From NCBI GenBank assembly GCA_013695975.1, contig JACCZL010000116.1, positions 1-6,582 of the forward strand: a stretch of 6,582 nucleotides of DNA, given 5' to 3'. The notes under the pieces are model-generated. The model did no database searches. It was not told the origin of the DNA and saw nothing but the letters and a program-made list of their open reading frames with translations. Both the position numbers and the translations under genes were made by a program. Source of the DNA: Chloroflexota bacterium. GTDB lineage: Bacteria; Chloroflexota; UBA6077; JACCZL01. Shown here piece after piece: positions 1 to 6,582 of the stretch. Within the stretch, counting starts at the first letter, position 1, and each line of letters starts with the position of its first letter.

Positions 1-831
1 GTCGTGAGTAGCCGTCTGATGCGGCACGCCCTGGCTTACAGCCGCCTGGCCGACCGGCCGATCGTGGACCATTGTGAGGACCTGGATTTGCTCGACGGGG
101 GCGTCATGCATGAGGGCCGCGTCTCGAGCCTGCTTGGACTGCGGGGAGCGCCAGCCGCGTCCGAGGAGGTCGCCGTGGTGCGCGATCTGACCCTCGCCAA
201 CGCCACGGGTGGACGGCTCCACCTGGCCCATCTCAGCACCGCGGCGGCGGTAGGGTGGGTCCGTGAGGCCAAAGCGCGCGGCGTGCCGGTCACCGCCGAG
301 GTGACCCCACACCACCTGCTGCTGACCGACGAGTGGGTCGCCGGGCAGGGCACGGGGGCTCCGTACAACACCGACTGCCGGGTCAACCCGCCGCTCCGTT
401 CGGAGGCCGACCGCTCCGCGCTGGTCGCCGGTCTGCTCAACGGCACGATCGACGCGATCGCAACCGATCACGCCCCGCACAACGTGGTGGACAAGGACTG
501 CGAGTTCGATTTCGCGGCGCCGGGCATCTCCGGCTTCGAGACGGCATTCGGCCTGCTGATGAGGCTCGTGCACGACGGCGCTCTCGATTTGCCCTCGCTG
601 ATCCGCTTGCTGACGGTCGGTCCGGCTCGCGCCTTCCGACTCGAAGGCGGGACCTTGCCGGTCGGGGCCCCCGCCGACCTGGTAGTGCTGGACCCAGACG
701 CGGAGTGGACCGTCGATGTCGCGCGGTTCCACTCGAAAGGCAAGAACTCTCCGCTCCAGGGCCACCGCCTGCGTGGCATGGTCCGATTGACGATGGTCGG
801 GGGCACGGTCGTCCACGAGGCGCTCCAATGA
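1..831 (+). CDS. pyrC: Dihydroorotase, class I (PyrC), 3' part; 5' end outside the window
   Basis: Zinc amidohydrolase that cyclises N-carbamoyl-L-aspartate to L-dihydroorotate, the third step of UMP synthesis, in the cytoplasm. The reading frame is open from base 1, so about 276 residues are visible. Class I enzymes are usually about 430 residues, so roughly the first 150, including the N-terminal HxHxR metal motif, lie upstream. Visible family marks, in order, are the metal-ligand His in VDHCED (codon 70-72), GGVMHEG, the second metal His in HLSTA (codon 229-231), TAEVTPHHLLLTD, the substrate-binding VNPPLRS, and ATDHAPH with the catalytic Asp (codon 466-468). The C-terminal part returns to the small beta domain (GAPADLVVLDP). 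The HCED and TPHHLLLT motifs identify the Bacillus-type class I enzyme rather than the shorter class II enzyme of E. coli. The GTG at position 4 is internal to the gene and is not its start. The stop codon overlaps the carA start in ATGA. No frameshift or missing residue is seen. Confidence 0.96.
   Translation, partial: VVSSRLMRHALAYSRLADRPIVDHCEDLDLLDGGVMHEGRVSSLLGLRGAPAASEEVAVVRDLTLANATGGRLHLAHLSTAAAVGWVREAKARGVPVTAEVTPHHLLLTDEWVAGQGTGAPYNTDCRVNPPLRSEADRSALVAGLLNGTIDAIATDHAPHNVVDKDCEFDFAAPGISGFETAFGLLMRLVHDGALDLPSLIRLLTVGPARAFRLEGGTLPVGAPADLVVLDPDAEWTVDVARFHSKGKNSPLQGHRLRGMVRLTMVGGTVVHEALQ
817..820 (+). promoter_or_regulatory. Shine-Dalgarno site for carA
   Basis: GAGG lies inside the last codons of pyrC, seven bases before the carA ATG at 828. 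It supports this start over the in-frame open region that reaches back to about 333, which is only out-of-frame pyrC sequence. Confidence 0.6.
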
Positions 832-1955
832 GCGAGCGGGAAGCGGCGCTGGCGCTCGAGGATGGCAGCGTCTACGTCGGGCAGCCGTTCGGGGCCGACC
901 TCGACGCGGACGGCGAGGTCGTCTTCAACACGGCCATGACCGGCTACCAGGAGATCTGCACCGACGCCTCCTATCGCGGCCAGCTCGTCGTTCTCACCCA
1001 CCCCCAGATTGGCAACTACGGCGTCTCGGAGTCGGCGCAGGAGGCCGAGCGGCCGTGGCTGGCCGCGCTGCTGGTCCGCGAGCTGGCCGAGCGCCCGAAT
1101 CACTGGGACAGCCAGGGGAGCCTCGACATCTACTTACGGCGCTGGGGAGTGCCCGGCCTGCAAGGGATCGACACGCGGTCGCTGACGAGGCGCCTGCGTT
1201 CGCGCGGCGCCCTCCGAGCAGTCCTCCGCCAGAGCGGCACGGGCGGCTTCCGGTCGGGCCAGCTCGCCGGCCTGGCTGCCGAAGCCGCTCGGGTGACCCC
1301 GCTCTCCGAGAAGGCGCTGGTCGCCGAGGTGTCGAGAAGGGGCCACTCTGACGAGCAGGGGCTCGAAGCTGGTCCGCGCGTACTGGTGGTCGACTATGGC
1401 TACAAGGCCAACATCGTCCGCTCGCTGCGGGCACGAGGCGCGCGGGTAGAGATCGTCGGGTGGGATCTCGGGGCCGACGCGATCCTGGCGGCCGAGCCGG
1501 ATGCCGTCGTCCTCTCGAACGGTCCCGGCGATCCGGCCCAGCTTCGGGAGGCAGTCGAGACGGCTCGGCGGCTGATTGCGTCGGAGCTCCCGATCATGGG
1601 GATTTGCCTGGGCCACCAGATACTCGGTCAGGCCGCCGGCGCGACGACCAGACGGCTCCCGTTCGGTCACCACGGCGGCAATCACCCGGTCCAGGAGCTC
1701 GCGACCGGGCGAGTGGCGATCACCAGCCAGAACCACGAGTTCGAGGTCGAGGCGGGCCCGGCTCTGGAGGCCGGTGGCTTCGACGTCAGCCACCTGAGCC
1801 TCAACGACGGATCGGTCGAGGGGCTCCGCCATCGCGAGCTGCCGGTCTTCTCGGTCCAGTTCCATCCGGAGGGCTGTCCGGGTCCGCGGGACAGTCAGCC
1901 CCAGTTCGACCGCCTGTTCCAGTTGATCCAGGCGCGCGCGGACACGCATGGCTGA
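828..1955 (+). CDS. carA: Carbamoyl-phosphate synthetase small subunit (glutamine amidotransferase)
   Basis: Hydrolyses glutamine and channels the ammonia to CarB for carbamoyl phosphate synthesis, which feeds pyrimidines and usually arginine as well. The protein has 375 residues, the normal size (E. coli CarA is 382). The N-terminal CarA-specific domain spans about residues 1-175 (LEDGSVYVGQPFG, FNTAMTGYQEICTD, HPQIGNYGV, GIDTRSLTRRLR). The class I glutamine amidotransferase domain begins near residue 182 (VLVVDYGYKANIVRSL), followed by SNGPGDP near 231. The nucleophile elbow GICLGHQ places the catalytic Cys at 260. GHHGGNHPV starts near 280, and HPE completes the triad with His346 and Glu348, so the subunit looks fully active. 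After the triad it reads G-C-PGP where many family members have A-S-PGP. The ATG at 828 gives a standard N-terminus, has a GAGG site, and overlaps the pyrC stop by four bases. The 3' end overlaps carB by eight bases, as expected for subunits made in fixed ratio. Confidence 0.97.
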   Translation: MSEREAALALEDGSVYVGQPFGADLDADGEVVFNTAMTGYQEICTDASYRGQLVVLTHPQIGNYGVSESAQEAERPWLAALLVRELAERPNHWDSQGSLDIYLRRWGVPGLQGIDTRSLTRRLRSRGALRAVLRQSGTGGFRSGQLAGLAAEAARVTPLSEKALVAEVSRRGHSDEQGLEAGPRVLVVDYGYKANIVRSLRARGARVEIVGWDLGADAILAAEPDAVVLSNGPGDPAQLREAVETARRLIASELPIMGICLGHQILGQAAGATTRRLPFGHHGGNHPVQELATGRVAITSQNHEFEVEAGPALEAGGFDVSHLSLNDGSVEGLRHRELPVFSVQFHPEGCPGPRDSQPQFDRLFQLIQARADTHG

Positions 1956-4900
1956 GGGCGCTCCCCGCAAGGTGCTCGTGATCGGATCGGGCCCGATCGT
2001 GATCGGCCAGGCGGCTGAGTTCGACTACGCCGGGACCCAGGCCTGCCGCGCCTTGCGCGAGGAAGGGGTCGAAACGGTCCTGGTCAACTCGAATCCGGCC
2101 ACGATCATGACCGACGCGGGCGTGGCCGACGTGATCTACGTCGAGCCGCTCACCGTAAACACACTCGAAGACGTCGTGCGTCGAGAGCGGCCCGACGGGG
2201 TGCTGGCGACCCTCGGGGGCCAGACCGGGTTGAACCTGGCGACCGAGGCAGCCGAGGCCGGGGTTTTCGAGCGCTACGGCGCCGAGCTGATCGGGACGAG
2301 CCTCCAGTCGATCAAGATGGCCGAGGACCGTGACCTCTTCAAGCAGATGCTGCTCCGCATCGGCGAGCCGGTGCCCAGCAGCACGACGGCGACGACGGTG
2401 GCCGAAGCGCTGACCTTCGCGGAGACGAACGGCTACCCGGTGATCGTGCGGCCGGCCTACACCCTCGGCGGCACCGGCGGCGGCCAGGCGCGTAGTCGAG
2501 CCGAGTTGGAGCGGATCGCGGCCTCCGCCCTGGGCGCCAGTCCGGTCGGCCAGACGCTGGTCGAGCAGTCCCTGGTCGGCTGGAAGGAACTGGAGTACGA
2601 GGTCCTCCGCGACTCCGCCGATACCTGCCTGATCGTCTGCAACATGGAGAACTTCGACCCGATGGGGGTCCACACCGGCGACTCGATCGTCGTCGCCCCC
2701 AGCCAGACCCTGTCGGACCGCGAGTACCAGATGCTCCGCTCGGCGGCGCTGCGGATCATCCGCGCGCTCGACATCCGCGGCGGCTGCAACGTCCAGTTTG
2801 CGCTCGACCCGCGGTCGCGCCAGTACTACGTGATCGAGGTCAACCCCCGCGTGAGCCGCTCGTCGGCGCTGGCGTCCAAGGCGACCGGGTATCCGATCGC
2901 CCGCGTTTCGGCCAAGGTCGCGATCGGCCGCAGACTGGACCAGATCCCGAACGCCGTGACCGGCCGAACGACCGCCGCCTTCGAACCGGCCCTCGACTAC
3001 CTGGTCGTCAAGATCCCGCGCTGGCCGTTCGACAAGTTTGCCACGGCCGATCGGACGATCGGGACCCAGATGAAGGCGACCGGCGAGGTCATGGCCATCG
3101 ACCGCTCGTTCGAGGCCGCCCTCCAAAAGGCGATCCGCTCGCTCGAGTTCCGTGGTCGTAGCCTCCTCTGGGAGGATCGCGCCTGGGCTGAGCCGGGCGG
3201 GCTCGACGAGATCTCGCGGCTGATCGAGACGCCCAACGACCTCCGCCTCTGGGCGCTCATGGCCGGGCTGCGGCGCAACCTCCAGCCCGAATCGCTGGCC
3301 GAGCGCTCGGGAATCGACCGCTTTTTCCTCGACAAGCTGGCCGCGCTGGTGCGGATGGAGCGCCGACTGCTCGGGGAGCGACTGACGCCGGCGCTGCTGC
3401 GTAGCGCCAAGCGCTCCGGCTTCTCGGATGTCCAGATCGGGACGCTGGCCGACGAGCTACCCGCTCGGGTTCGGGAGCGGCGAATCGAGGCCGGAGTGCG
3501 ACCCGTTTACAAGATGGTCGACACCTGCGCGGCCGAGTTCGAGGCGGTCACCCCGTACTTCTACAGCACCTACGAGAGCGAGAACGAGGCGCCGCCGCTC
3601 GGCGGACCGAAGGCGCTCATCCTGGGCTCGGGTCCGATCCGGATCGGCCAGGGTATCGAGTTCGACTACTGCTCGGTCCGCGCCGCCGATGCCCTCCGCC
3701 AGGCCGGCTACGGCGCGATCTTGATCAACAGCAACCCCGAGACGGTCAGCACCGATTTCGATGCCTCGTCGCGGCTCTACTTCGAGCCGCTCGACGCCGA
3801 GAGTGTCCTCGACGCGCTCGAGAACGAGAGCGACGGCGCCGGCCTCGACGCGACCCCAGTGATCTTCCAGTTCGGCGGGCAAACGGCGGTCAACCTCGCG
3901 GAGCCGCTGGCACGAGCCGGGGCTCGGCTCCTGGGCGGATCGGCCAGCGTCGATCTGGCCGAGGATCGCCGCCTCTTCGAGGACCTGGCGGCCCGACTAG
4001 CGATCCCCCAGCCGCCGGGGGCCGCGGTGCGCAGCGTCGAGGAGGCGCTCGGTACCGCCCGCCACATCGGCTATCCGGTCGTCGTCCGCCCGTCGTTCGT
4101 TCTGGGCGGCTGGGCGATGGAGATCGTTCACAACGACGACGATCTGGTCGGCTACGTCCAGACGGCCAGCGAGATCTCCTCGGATCGACCGATCCTCGTC
4201 GACAAGTATCTGCGCGGGCGCGAGGTCGAGGTCGATGCCATCTGCGATGGAGACGAGGTGCTGATCCCCGGCATCATGGAGCACGTCGAGCGGGCCGGCG
4301 TCCATTCCGGCGACAGCATCGCGGTCTATCCGCCGCGTGGCTTGAGCGCCGAGCACGTCGAGGCGATCGTCGAGTACAGCCGAAGGCTCGGGTTGGGTCT
4401 CGAGATTCGGGGTCTCTTCAACGTGCAGTACGTCATCTACGCCGGCGAGGTCTTCGTCCTCGAGGCCAATCCGCGCTCCAGTCGCACCGTCCCCTTCCTG
4501 AGCAAGGTAACCGGCGTCCCGATGGTCGACATCGCCACCCGGATCTTGCTCGGGCAGACGCTCGCCGAGCAGGGCTGGTCCGGAGGGCTCCACCCCGAGA
4601 GCGGGCTGGTGGCGGTCAAGGCGCCGGTCTTTTCGATGTCCAAGCTGACCCGCGTCGACACGTTCCTCGGTCCCGAGATGAAGTCGACCGGCGAGGTGAT
4701 GGGGGTCGACTGGGAGTACGAAGCGGCACTCGCCAAGGCGCTCATCGCGGCGGGGAGCATGATCTCGCGCGGCGCCCCGGTCCTGCTCTCGATCGCCGAC
4801 GAGGACAAGGCCGAGGCGGACCCGCTGGTCAGGATGTTGGCCGAGGCCGGCCATCCACTGCTCGCGACCGAGGGGACGGCGCGGATGATCGAGGCGCTCG

Positions 4901-5217
4901 GCATACCGGTCCGCCAGGTGACCAAGCGCTTGTCCGAGGGTCATCCGAACGTCGTCGACGCCATCGAGCAGGGCTGGGTCGGCGCGGTCGTCAACACGAT
5001 CACCGGCCGGCAGGGCCCGCTCAAGGATGGGTTCTTCATTCGGAGGGCCGCGGTGGAGCGCCGAATCCCCTGCTTCACTTCCCTCGACACGGCCCGCGTC
5101 GCCGTCGAGATGGCGACGCGCCGTCCGCCCCTGACCGCGCGACCGCTCGCCGAGTACCTGGCGGGGCAGCGGCCACCAGCGCCGGCCCTCGTGGCCGCCG
5201 AGCGAGTCCGGACCTGA
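1948..5217 (+). CDS. carB: Carbamoyl-phosphate synthetase large subunit
   Basis: Makes carbamoyl phosphate from bicarbonate, CarA-derived ammonia and two ATP. The protein has 1089 residues (E. coli 1073). The first ATP-grasp half, which forms carboxyphosphate, covers about 1-400: SGPIVIGQAAEFDYAGTQAC, Arg128, Arg168 in VRPAYTLGGTGGG, HTGDS, and Glu297/Asn299 in IEVNPRVSRSSA. The oligomerisation region covers about 400-550. The second half, which phosphorylates carbamate, covers about 555-940: SGPIRIGQGIEFDYCSVRA, FQFGGQTAVNLA, Arg714, VHSGDS, Glu839/Asn841. The two halves show the family's ancient internal duplication. The MGS-type effector domain starts near 945. It keeps Thr974, Thr977 and Lys993, matching the nucleotide-effector residues of E. 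coli, and Glu781/Asp789 match two ornithine-site residues there, so allosteric control is plausible. About 30 Pro/Ala-rich residues close the protein. One oddity is Trp722 where bacterial enzymes normally have Arg (GGRAMEIV). The ATG at 1948 lies inside the carA end. Its ribosome site is weak (GGA at 1940-1942), so translation is probably coupled. Confidence 0.97.
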   Translation: MAEGAPRKVLVIGSGPIVIGQAAEFDYAGTQACRALREEGVETVLVNSNPATIMTDAGVADVIYVEPLTVNTLEDVVRRERPDGVLATLGGQTGLNLATEAAEAGVFERYGAELIGTSLQSIKMAEDRDLFKQMLLRIGEPVPSSTTATTVAEALTFAETNGYPVIVRPAYTLGGTGGGQARSRAELERIAASALGASPVGQTLVEQSLVGWKELEYEVLRDSADTCLIVCNMENFDPMGVHTGDSIVVAPSQTLSDREYQMLRSAALRIIRALDIRGGCNVQFALDPRSRQYYVIEVNPRVSRSSALASKATGYPIARVSAKVAIGRRLDQIPNAVTGRTTAAFEPALDYLVVKIPRWPFDKFATADRTIGTQMKATGEVMAIDRSFEAALQKAIRSLEFRGRSLLWEDRAWAEPGGLDEISRLIETPNDLRLWALMAGLRRNLQPESLAERSGIDRFFLDKLAALVRMERRLLGERLTPALLRSAKRSGFSDVQIGTLADELPARVRERRIEAGVRPVYKMVDTCAAEFEAVTPYFYSTYESENEAPPLGGPKALILGSGPIRIGQGIEFDYCSVRAADALRQAGYGAILINSNPETVSTDFDASSRLYFEPLDAESVLDALENESDGAGLDATPVIFQFGGQTAVNLAEPLARAGARLLGGSASVDLAEDRRLFEDLAARLAIPQPPGAAVRSVEEALGTARHIGYPVVVRPSFVLGGWAMEIVHNDDDLVGYVQTASEISSDRPILVDKYLRGREVEVDAICDGDEVLIPGIMEHVERAGVHSGDSIAVYPPRGLSAEHVEAIVEYSRRLGLGLEIRGLFNVQYVIYAGEVFVLEANPRSSRTVPFLSKVTGVPMVDIATRILLGQTLAEQGWSGGLHPESGLVAVKAPVFSMSKLTRVDTFLGPEMKSTGEVMGVDWEYEAALAKALIAAGSMISRGAPVLLSIADEDKAEADPLVRMLAEAGHPLLATEGTARMIEALGIPVRQVTKRLSEGHPNVVDAIEQGWVGAVVNTITGRQGPLKDGFFIRRAAVERRIPCFTSLDTARVAVEMATRRPPLTARPLAEYLAGQRPPAPALVAAERVRT

Positions 5218-6014
5218 TGGACCTGATTTGCGCGCGTGTGGCGTCGAACGACGTCATCATGCCCGGTACTCACGTCCTGGCTCTCGAAAGCGCCGCGCTA
5301 GGGCGGGCCGCGGCGCCCGGCCAATTCGTCCACATCCGCGCGGGGATCACCTGGGACCCTCTCCTACGGCGCCCTATGAGCATCTACCAGATTCGTCCTC
5401 AGGGCGTCTCGGTGATGGTCCGCGCCATCGGCGAGGGCAGCACGATGATCGCCGCCAGCCGGCCGGGCGACACGCTCGATGTGCTCGGGCCACTCGGTCG
5501 GCCGTTCTCGGTCGATCCGGCCGCGCGGCGGTTGTTGATGGTCGGCGGGGGCTACGGGGTTGCGCCGCTGGTGGCCCTCGCCGAGCGGGTCCTGCCGCGT
5601 GGGTGCGAGGTCGTGCTCCTGGTCGGCGCGGCCACCGCCGAGCTCGTCTTTCCGACCGGGCTGGTCCCGCCAGAGGTCGAGTACCAGGCGGCGACGATGG
5701 ACGGTTCGCTCGGCCATCACGGCTTCGTCACCGAGCTGGTGCCCGCCTACATCGCGTGGGCCGACGCGGTGTACGCTTGCGGTCCGACCCCCATGCTCGA
5801 GGCCGTCGCTCGCGTCAGTCGCCCGGCCGCGGCCGGGCGGGCCGGCGCCGTGGACTTTCCAAAACCGGTCCAGCTCGCCATGGAGCAACACATGGGATGC
5901 GCGATGGGCGTGTGTCTCGGTTGCGTGGTCAAGACGCGCCACGGCTACCAGCGCGTCTGTCGAGATGGACCCGTCTTCGACGCCGGCGAGCTGGTGTGGG
6001 AGCCGACGCGATGA
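5217..6014 (+). CDS. pyrK: Dihydroorotate dehydrogenase B electron-transfer subunit
   Basis: Carries electrons from the FMN of PyrD through a [2Fe-2S] cluster and FAD to NAD+. The protein has 265 residues, typical of the family (about 250-270). The FAD-binding beta barrel spans about residues 1-100, with the ferredoxin-reductase motif RPMS at 52-55 and GEGST near 72-76. The NAD-binding half starts at LLMVGGGYGVAPL (about 106-118) and includes YACGPTPML near 186-194. The C-terminal cluster motif has Cys228, Cys233, Cys236 and Cys248 (spacing C-x4-C-x2-C-x11-C), followed by DGPVF, so all four iron ligands are present. Between the CGP motif and the cluster is a short Pro/Ala/Gly/Arg-rich stretch (about 201-211), encoded by a perfect palindrome. 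The start ATG shares one base with the carB stop (TGATG). Its ribosome site is weak, suggesting re-initiation. Related ferredoxin-reductase-like proteins exist, but the cluster motif and the adjacent pyrD make PyrK the clear choice. Confidence 0.95.
   Translation: MDLICARVASNDVIMPGTHVLALESAALGRAAAPGQFVHIRAGITWDPLLRRPMSIYQIRPQGVSVMVRAIGEGSTMIAASRPGDTLDVLGPLGRPFSVDPAARRLLMVGGGYGVAPLVALAERVLPRGCEVVLLVGAATAELVFPTGLVPPEVEYQAATMDGSLGHHGFVTELVPAYIAWADAVYACGPTPMLEAVARVSRPAAAGRAGAVDFPKPVQLAMEQHMGCAMGVCLGCVVKTRHGYQRVCRDGPVFDAGELVWEPTR
5820..5839. repeat. Perfect 20-bp GC-only palindrome inside pyrK
   Basis: The half-site CGCCCGGCCG is followed directly by its exact reverse complement with no spacer. 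It encodes part of the Arg-Pro-Ala-Ala-Ala-Gly-Arg linker ahead of the iron-sulphur motif of PyrK. As RNA it could fold into a hairpin of about eight G-C pairs. No T run follows, so it is not an intrinsic terminator. No function is implied beyond the symmetry. Confidence 0.5.
5998..6002 (+). promoter_or_regulatory. Shine-Dalgarno site for pyrD
   Basis: GGGAG within the last codons of pyrK, eight bases before the ATG at 6011. It is one of the two convincing ribosome sites in the window, the other being that of carA, and it supports the 6011 start of pyrD. Confidence 0.6.
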
Positions 6015-6582
6015 CTCCCGACCTCTCCGTTGACCTCGCGCCAAGCAATAAGCAGGGCCTTCGGCTGATCAATCCGGTCCTGGTCGCGTCAGGGACCTTT
6101 GGCTACGGCACGGAGTACCAGGCGTTGGTGGACATCCAACGACTGGGGGCGATCTGCTCGAAAGGGATCACCGTGTACCCCCGACAGGGCAACCCACCCC
6201 CGCGGATCGCCGAAACGCCGTCCGGCATGCTCAACGCGATCGGCCTCCAGAACGTCGGTCTGCGGCGACTGGTGTCGGAGAAAGCGCCGATCTGGGCTCG
6301 CTGGCGAGTGCCGGTGATCGTGAACATCTCGGGCGAGTCGGTCGACGACTTCGAGCGGCTCGCCGGCAGCCTCGACGGCGTGCCCGGGGTGGCCGGGCTG
6401 GAAGTCAACATCTCCTGCCCGAACATCCGAGCGGGCGGCCGCTTGTTCGCCGACGATGCCGAGTCGGCGGCGGCCGTGACGCGGGCGGTCCGCGCTGCGA
6501 GTAGCCTCCCACTGATGGTCAAGCTGTCGCCCAACGCCGGCGACGTCGTCCCGATCGCGCTCGCGGTCGAGGCGGCCGGCGC
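6011..6582 (+). CDS. pyrD: Dihydroorotate dehydrogenase B catalytic subunit (class 1B), 5' part; 3' end outside the window
   Basis: FMN-dependent oxidation of dihydroorotate to orotate, in complex with PyrK in the cytoplasm. The first 190 residues are visible and the frame is still open at the window edge; full-length proteins are about 300-315 residues. Class marks in order are NPVLVASGTFGYGTEY near residue 22, Lys51 in CSKGIT, the long signature GNPPPRIAETPSGMLNAIGLQN (its Asn75 in the substrate loop), VNISCPN with the catalytic base Cys136, and MVKLSPN near 170. A Cys base, rather than Ser, marks class 1, and the immediately upstream pyrK marks the NAD-linked 1B type. The ATG at 6011 overlaps the pyrK stop in ATGA and has a good ribosome site, which fits production of the two subunits in equal amounts. 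No defect is seen in the visible part. Confidence 0.96.
   Translation, partial: MTPDLSVDLAPSNKQGLRLINPVLVASGTFGYGTEYQALVDIQRLGAICSKGITVYPRQGNPPPRIAETPSGMLNAIGLQNVGLRRLVSEKAPIWARWRVPVIVNISGESVDDFERLAGSLDGVPGVAGLEVNISCPNIRAGGRLFADDAESAAAVTRAVRAASSLPLMVKLSPNAGDVVPIALAVEAAG

Noticed and set aside
333..827. Possible N-terminal extension of CarA by 165 codons in the same frame
   Set aside because: The extension is out-of-frame pyrC with Arg/Gly/Pro-rich noise. CarA proteins begin at the LEDG motif, which follows directly after the ATG at 828.
1134..1970. Antisense open frame of 278 codons opposite carA
   Set aside because: It contains no recognisable domain and lies entirely opposite conserved carA codons.
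1460..1981. Alternative + strand open frame of 173 codons over carA
   Set aside because: Out-of-frame translation of the CarA amidotransferase domain, low complexity, no motif.
2467..2486. GGC-rich stretch resembling a short tandem repeat
   Set aside because: It encodes the GGTGGG nucleotide-binding glycine loop of the first ATP-grasp domain, so protein constraint explains it.
1801..3126. Long antisense open frame of 441 codons opposite the carA end and the carB start
   Set aside because: It lies wholly opposite clearly conserved genes. Its translation is rich in Arg, Asp, Gly and His with no recognisable motif, the usual shadow in GC-rich coding DNA.
1972..3690. Repeated segments between the two halves of carB (for example around 1990-2030 and 3640-3670)
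   Set aside because: They reflect the ancient internal duplication present in all CarB proteins, not a recent DNA repeat.
3997..4944. Antisense open frame of 315 codons opposite the carB second half
   Set aside because: Same type of shadow: biased composition, no motif, and full overlap with the conserved ATP-grasp and effector-domain coding sequence.
5820..5839. The pyrK palindrome as a transcription terminator
   Set aside because: There is no T run after it, and it lies in the middle of a gene that must be read through to reach pyrD.
5364..6044. Antisense open frame of 226 codons opposite pyrK
   Set aside because: No recognisable domain; the + strand in the same place carries all PyrK motifs, including the four cluster cysteines.

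Overview
The window is a solid block of de novo pyrimidine (UMP) biosynthesis genes, all on the + strand: the 3' part of pyrC (class I dihydroorotase), complete carA and carB (the two subunits of glutamine-dependent carbamoyl-phosphate synthetase), complete pyrK (FAD/[2Fe-2S] electron-transfer subunit of dihydroorotate dehydrogenase B), and the 5' part of pyrD (class 1B catalytic subunit). Both end genes are cut by the window edges, not broken.

Layout: pyrC 1-831, carA 828-1955, carB 1948-5217, pyrK 5217-6014, pyrD 6011-6582. Every junction is an overlap of 1 to 8 bases (ATGA, an 8-base overlap, TGATG, ATGA). There is no intergenic DNA, and I see no promoter, terminator, RNA gene, mobile element or CRISPR inside the window. 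The genes are almost certainly one translationally coupled operon whose promoter and any attenuator lie upstream. CarA and CarB make carbamoyl phosphate from glutamine, bicarbonate and 2 ATP. PyrB (not in the window) would join it to aspartate. PyrC closes the ring to dihydroorotate. PyrD with PyrK oxidises this to orotate and passes the electrons to NAD+.

Organism: a bacterium with high GC content and strong G/C preference at third codon positions. The order pyrC-carA-carB-pyrK-pyrD matches the classical Gram-positive pyr operon (as in Bacillus). Several motif variants (CarA HPEGCPGP, PyrK HMGCAMGVCLGC, PyrD NPVLVASGTFGYG, CarB FTSLDTA and EANPRSSRTVPF) look to me like Chloroflexota (Thermomicrobia/Limnocylindria-like) or a deep actinobacterial lineage. 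This is inference from remembered family patterns; a tree would settle it.

I looked for an undescribed system and did not find one: this is core metabolism. The points worth a second look are small. They are an unusual Trp in a normally Arg-containing glycine loop of the second ATP-grasp domain of CarB, a perfect 20-bp palindrome in a low-complexity linker of PyrK, a Gly-Cys pair beside the CarA catalytic triad, and the unbroken chain of gene overlaps.
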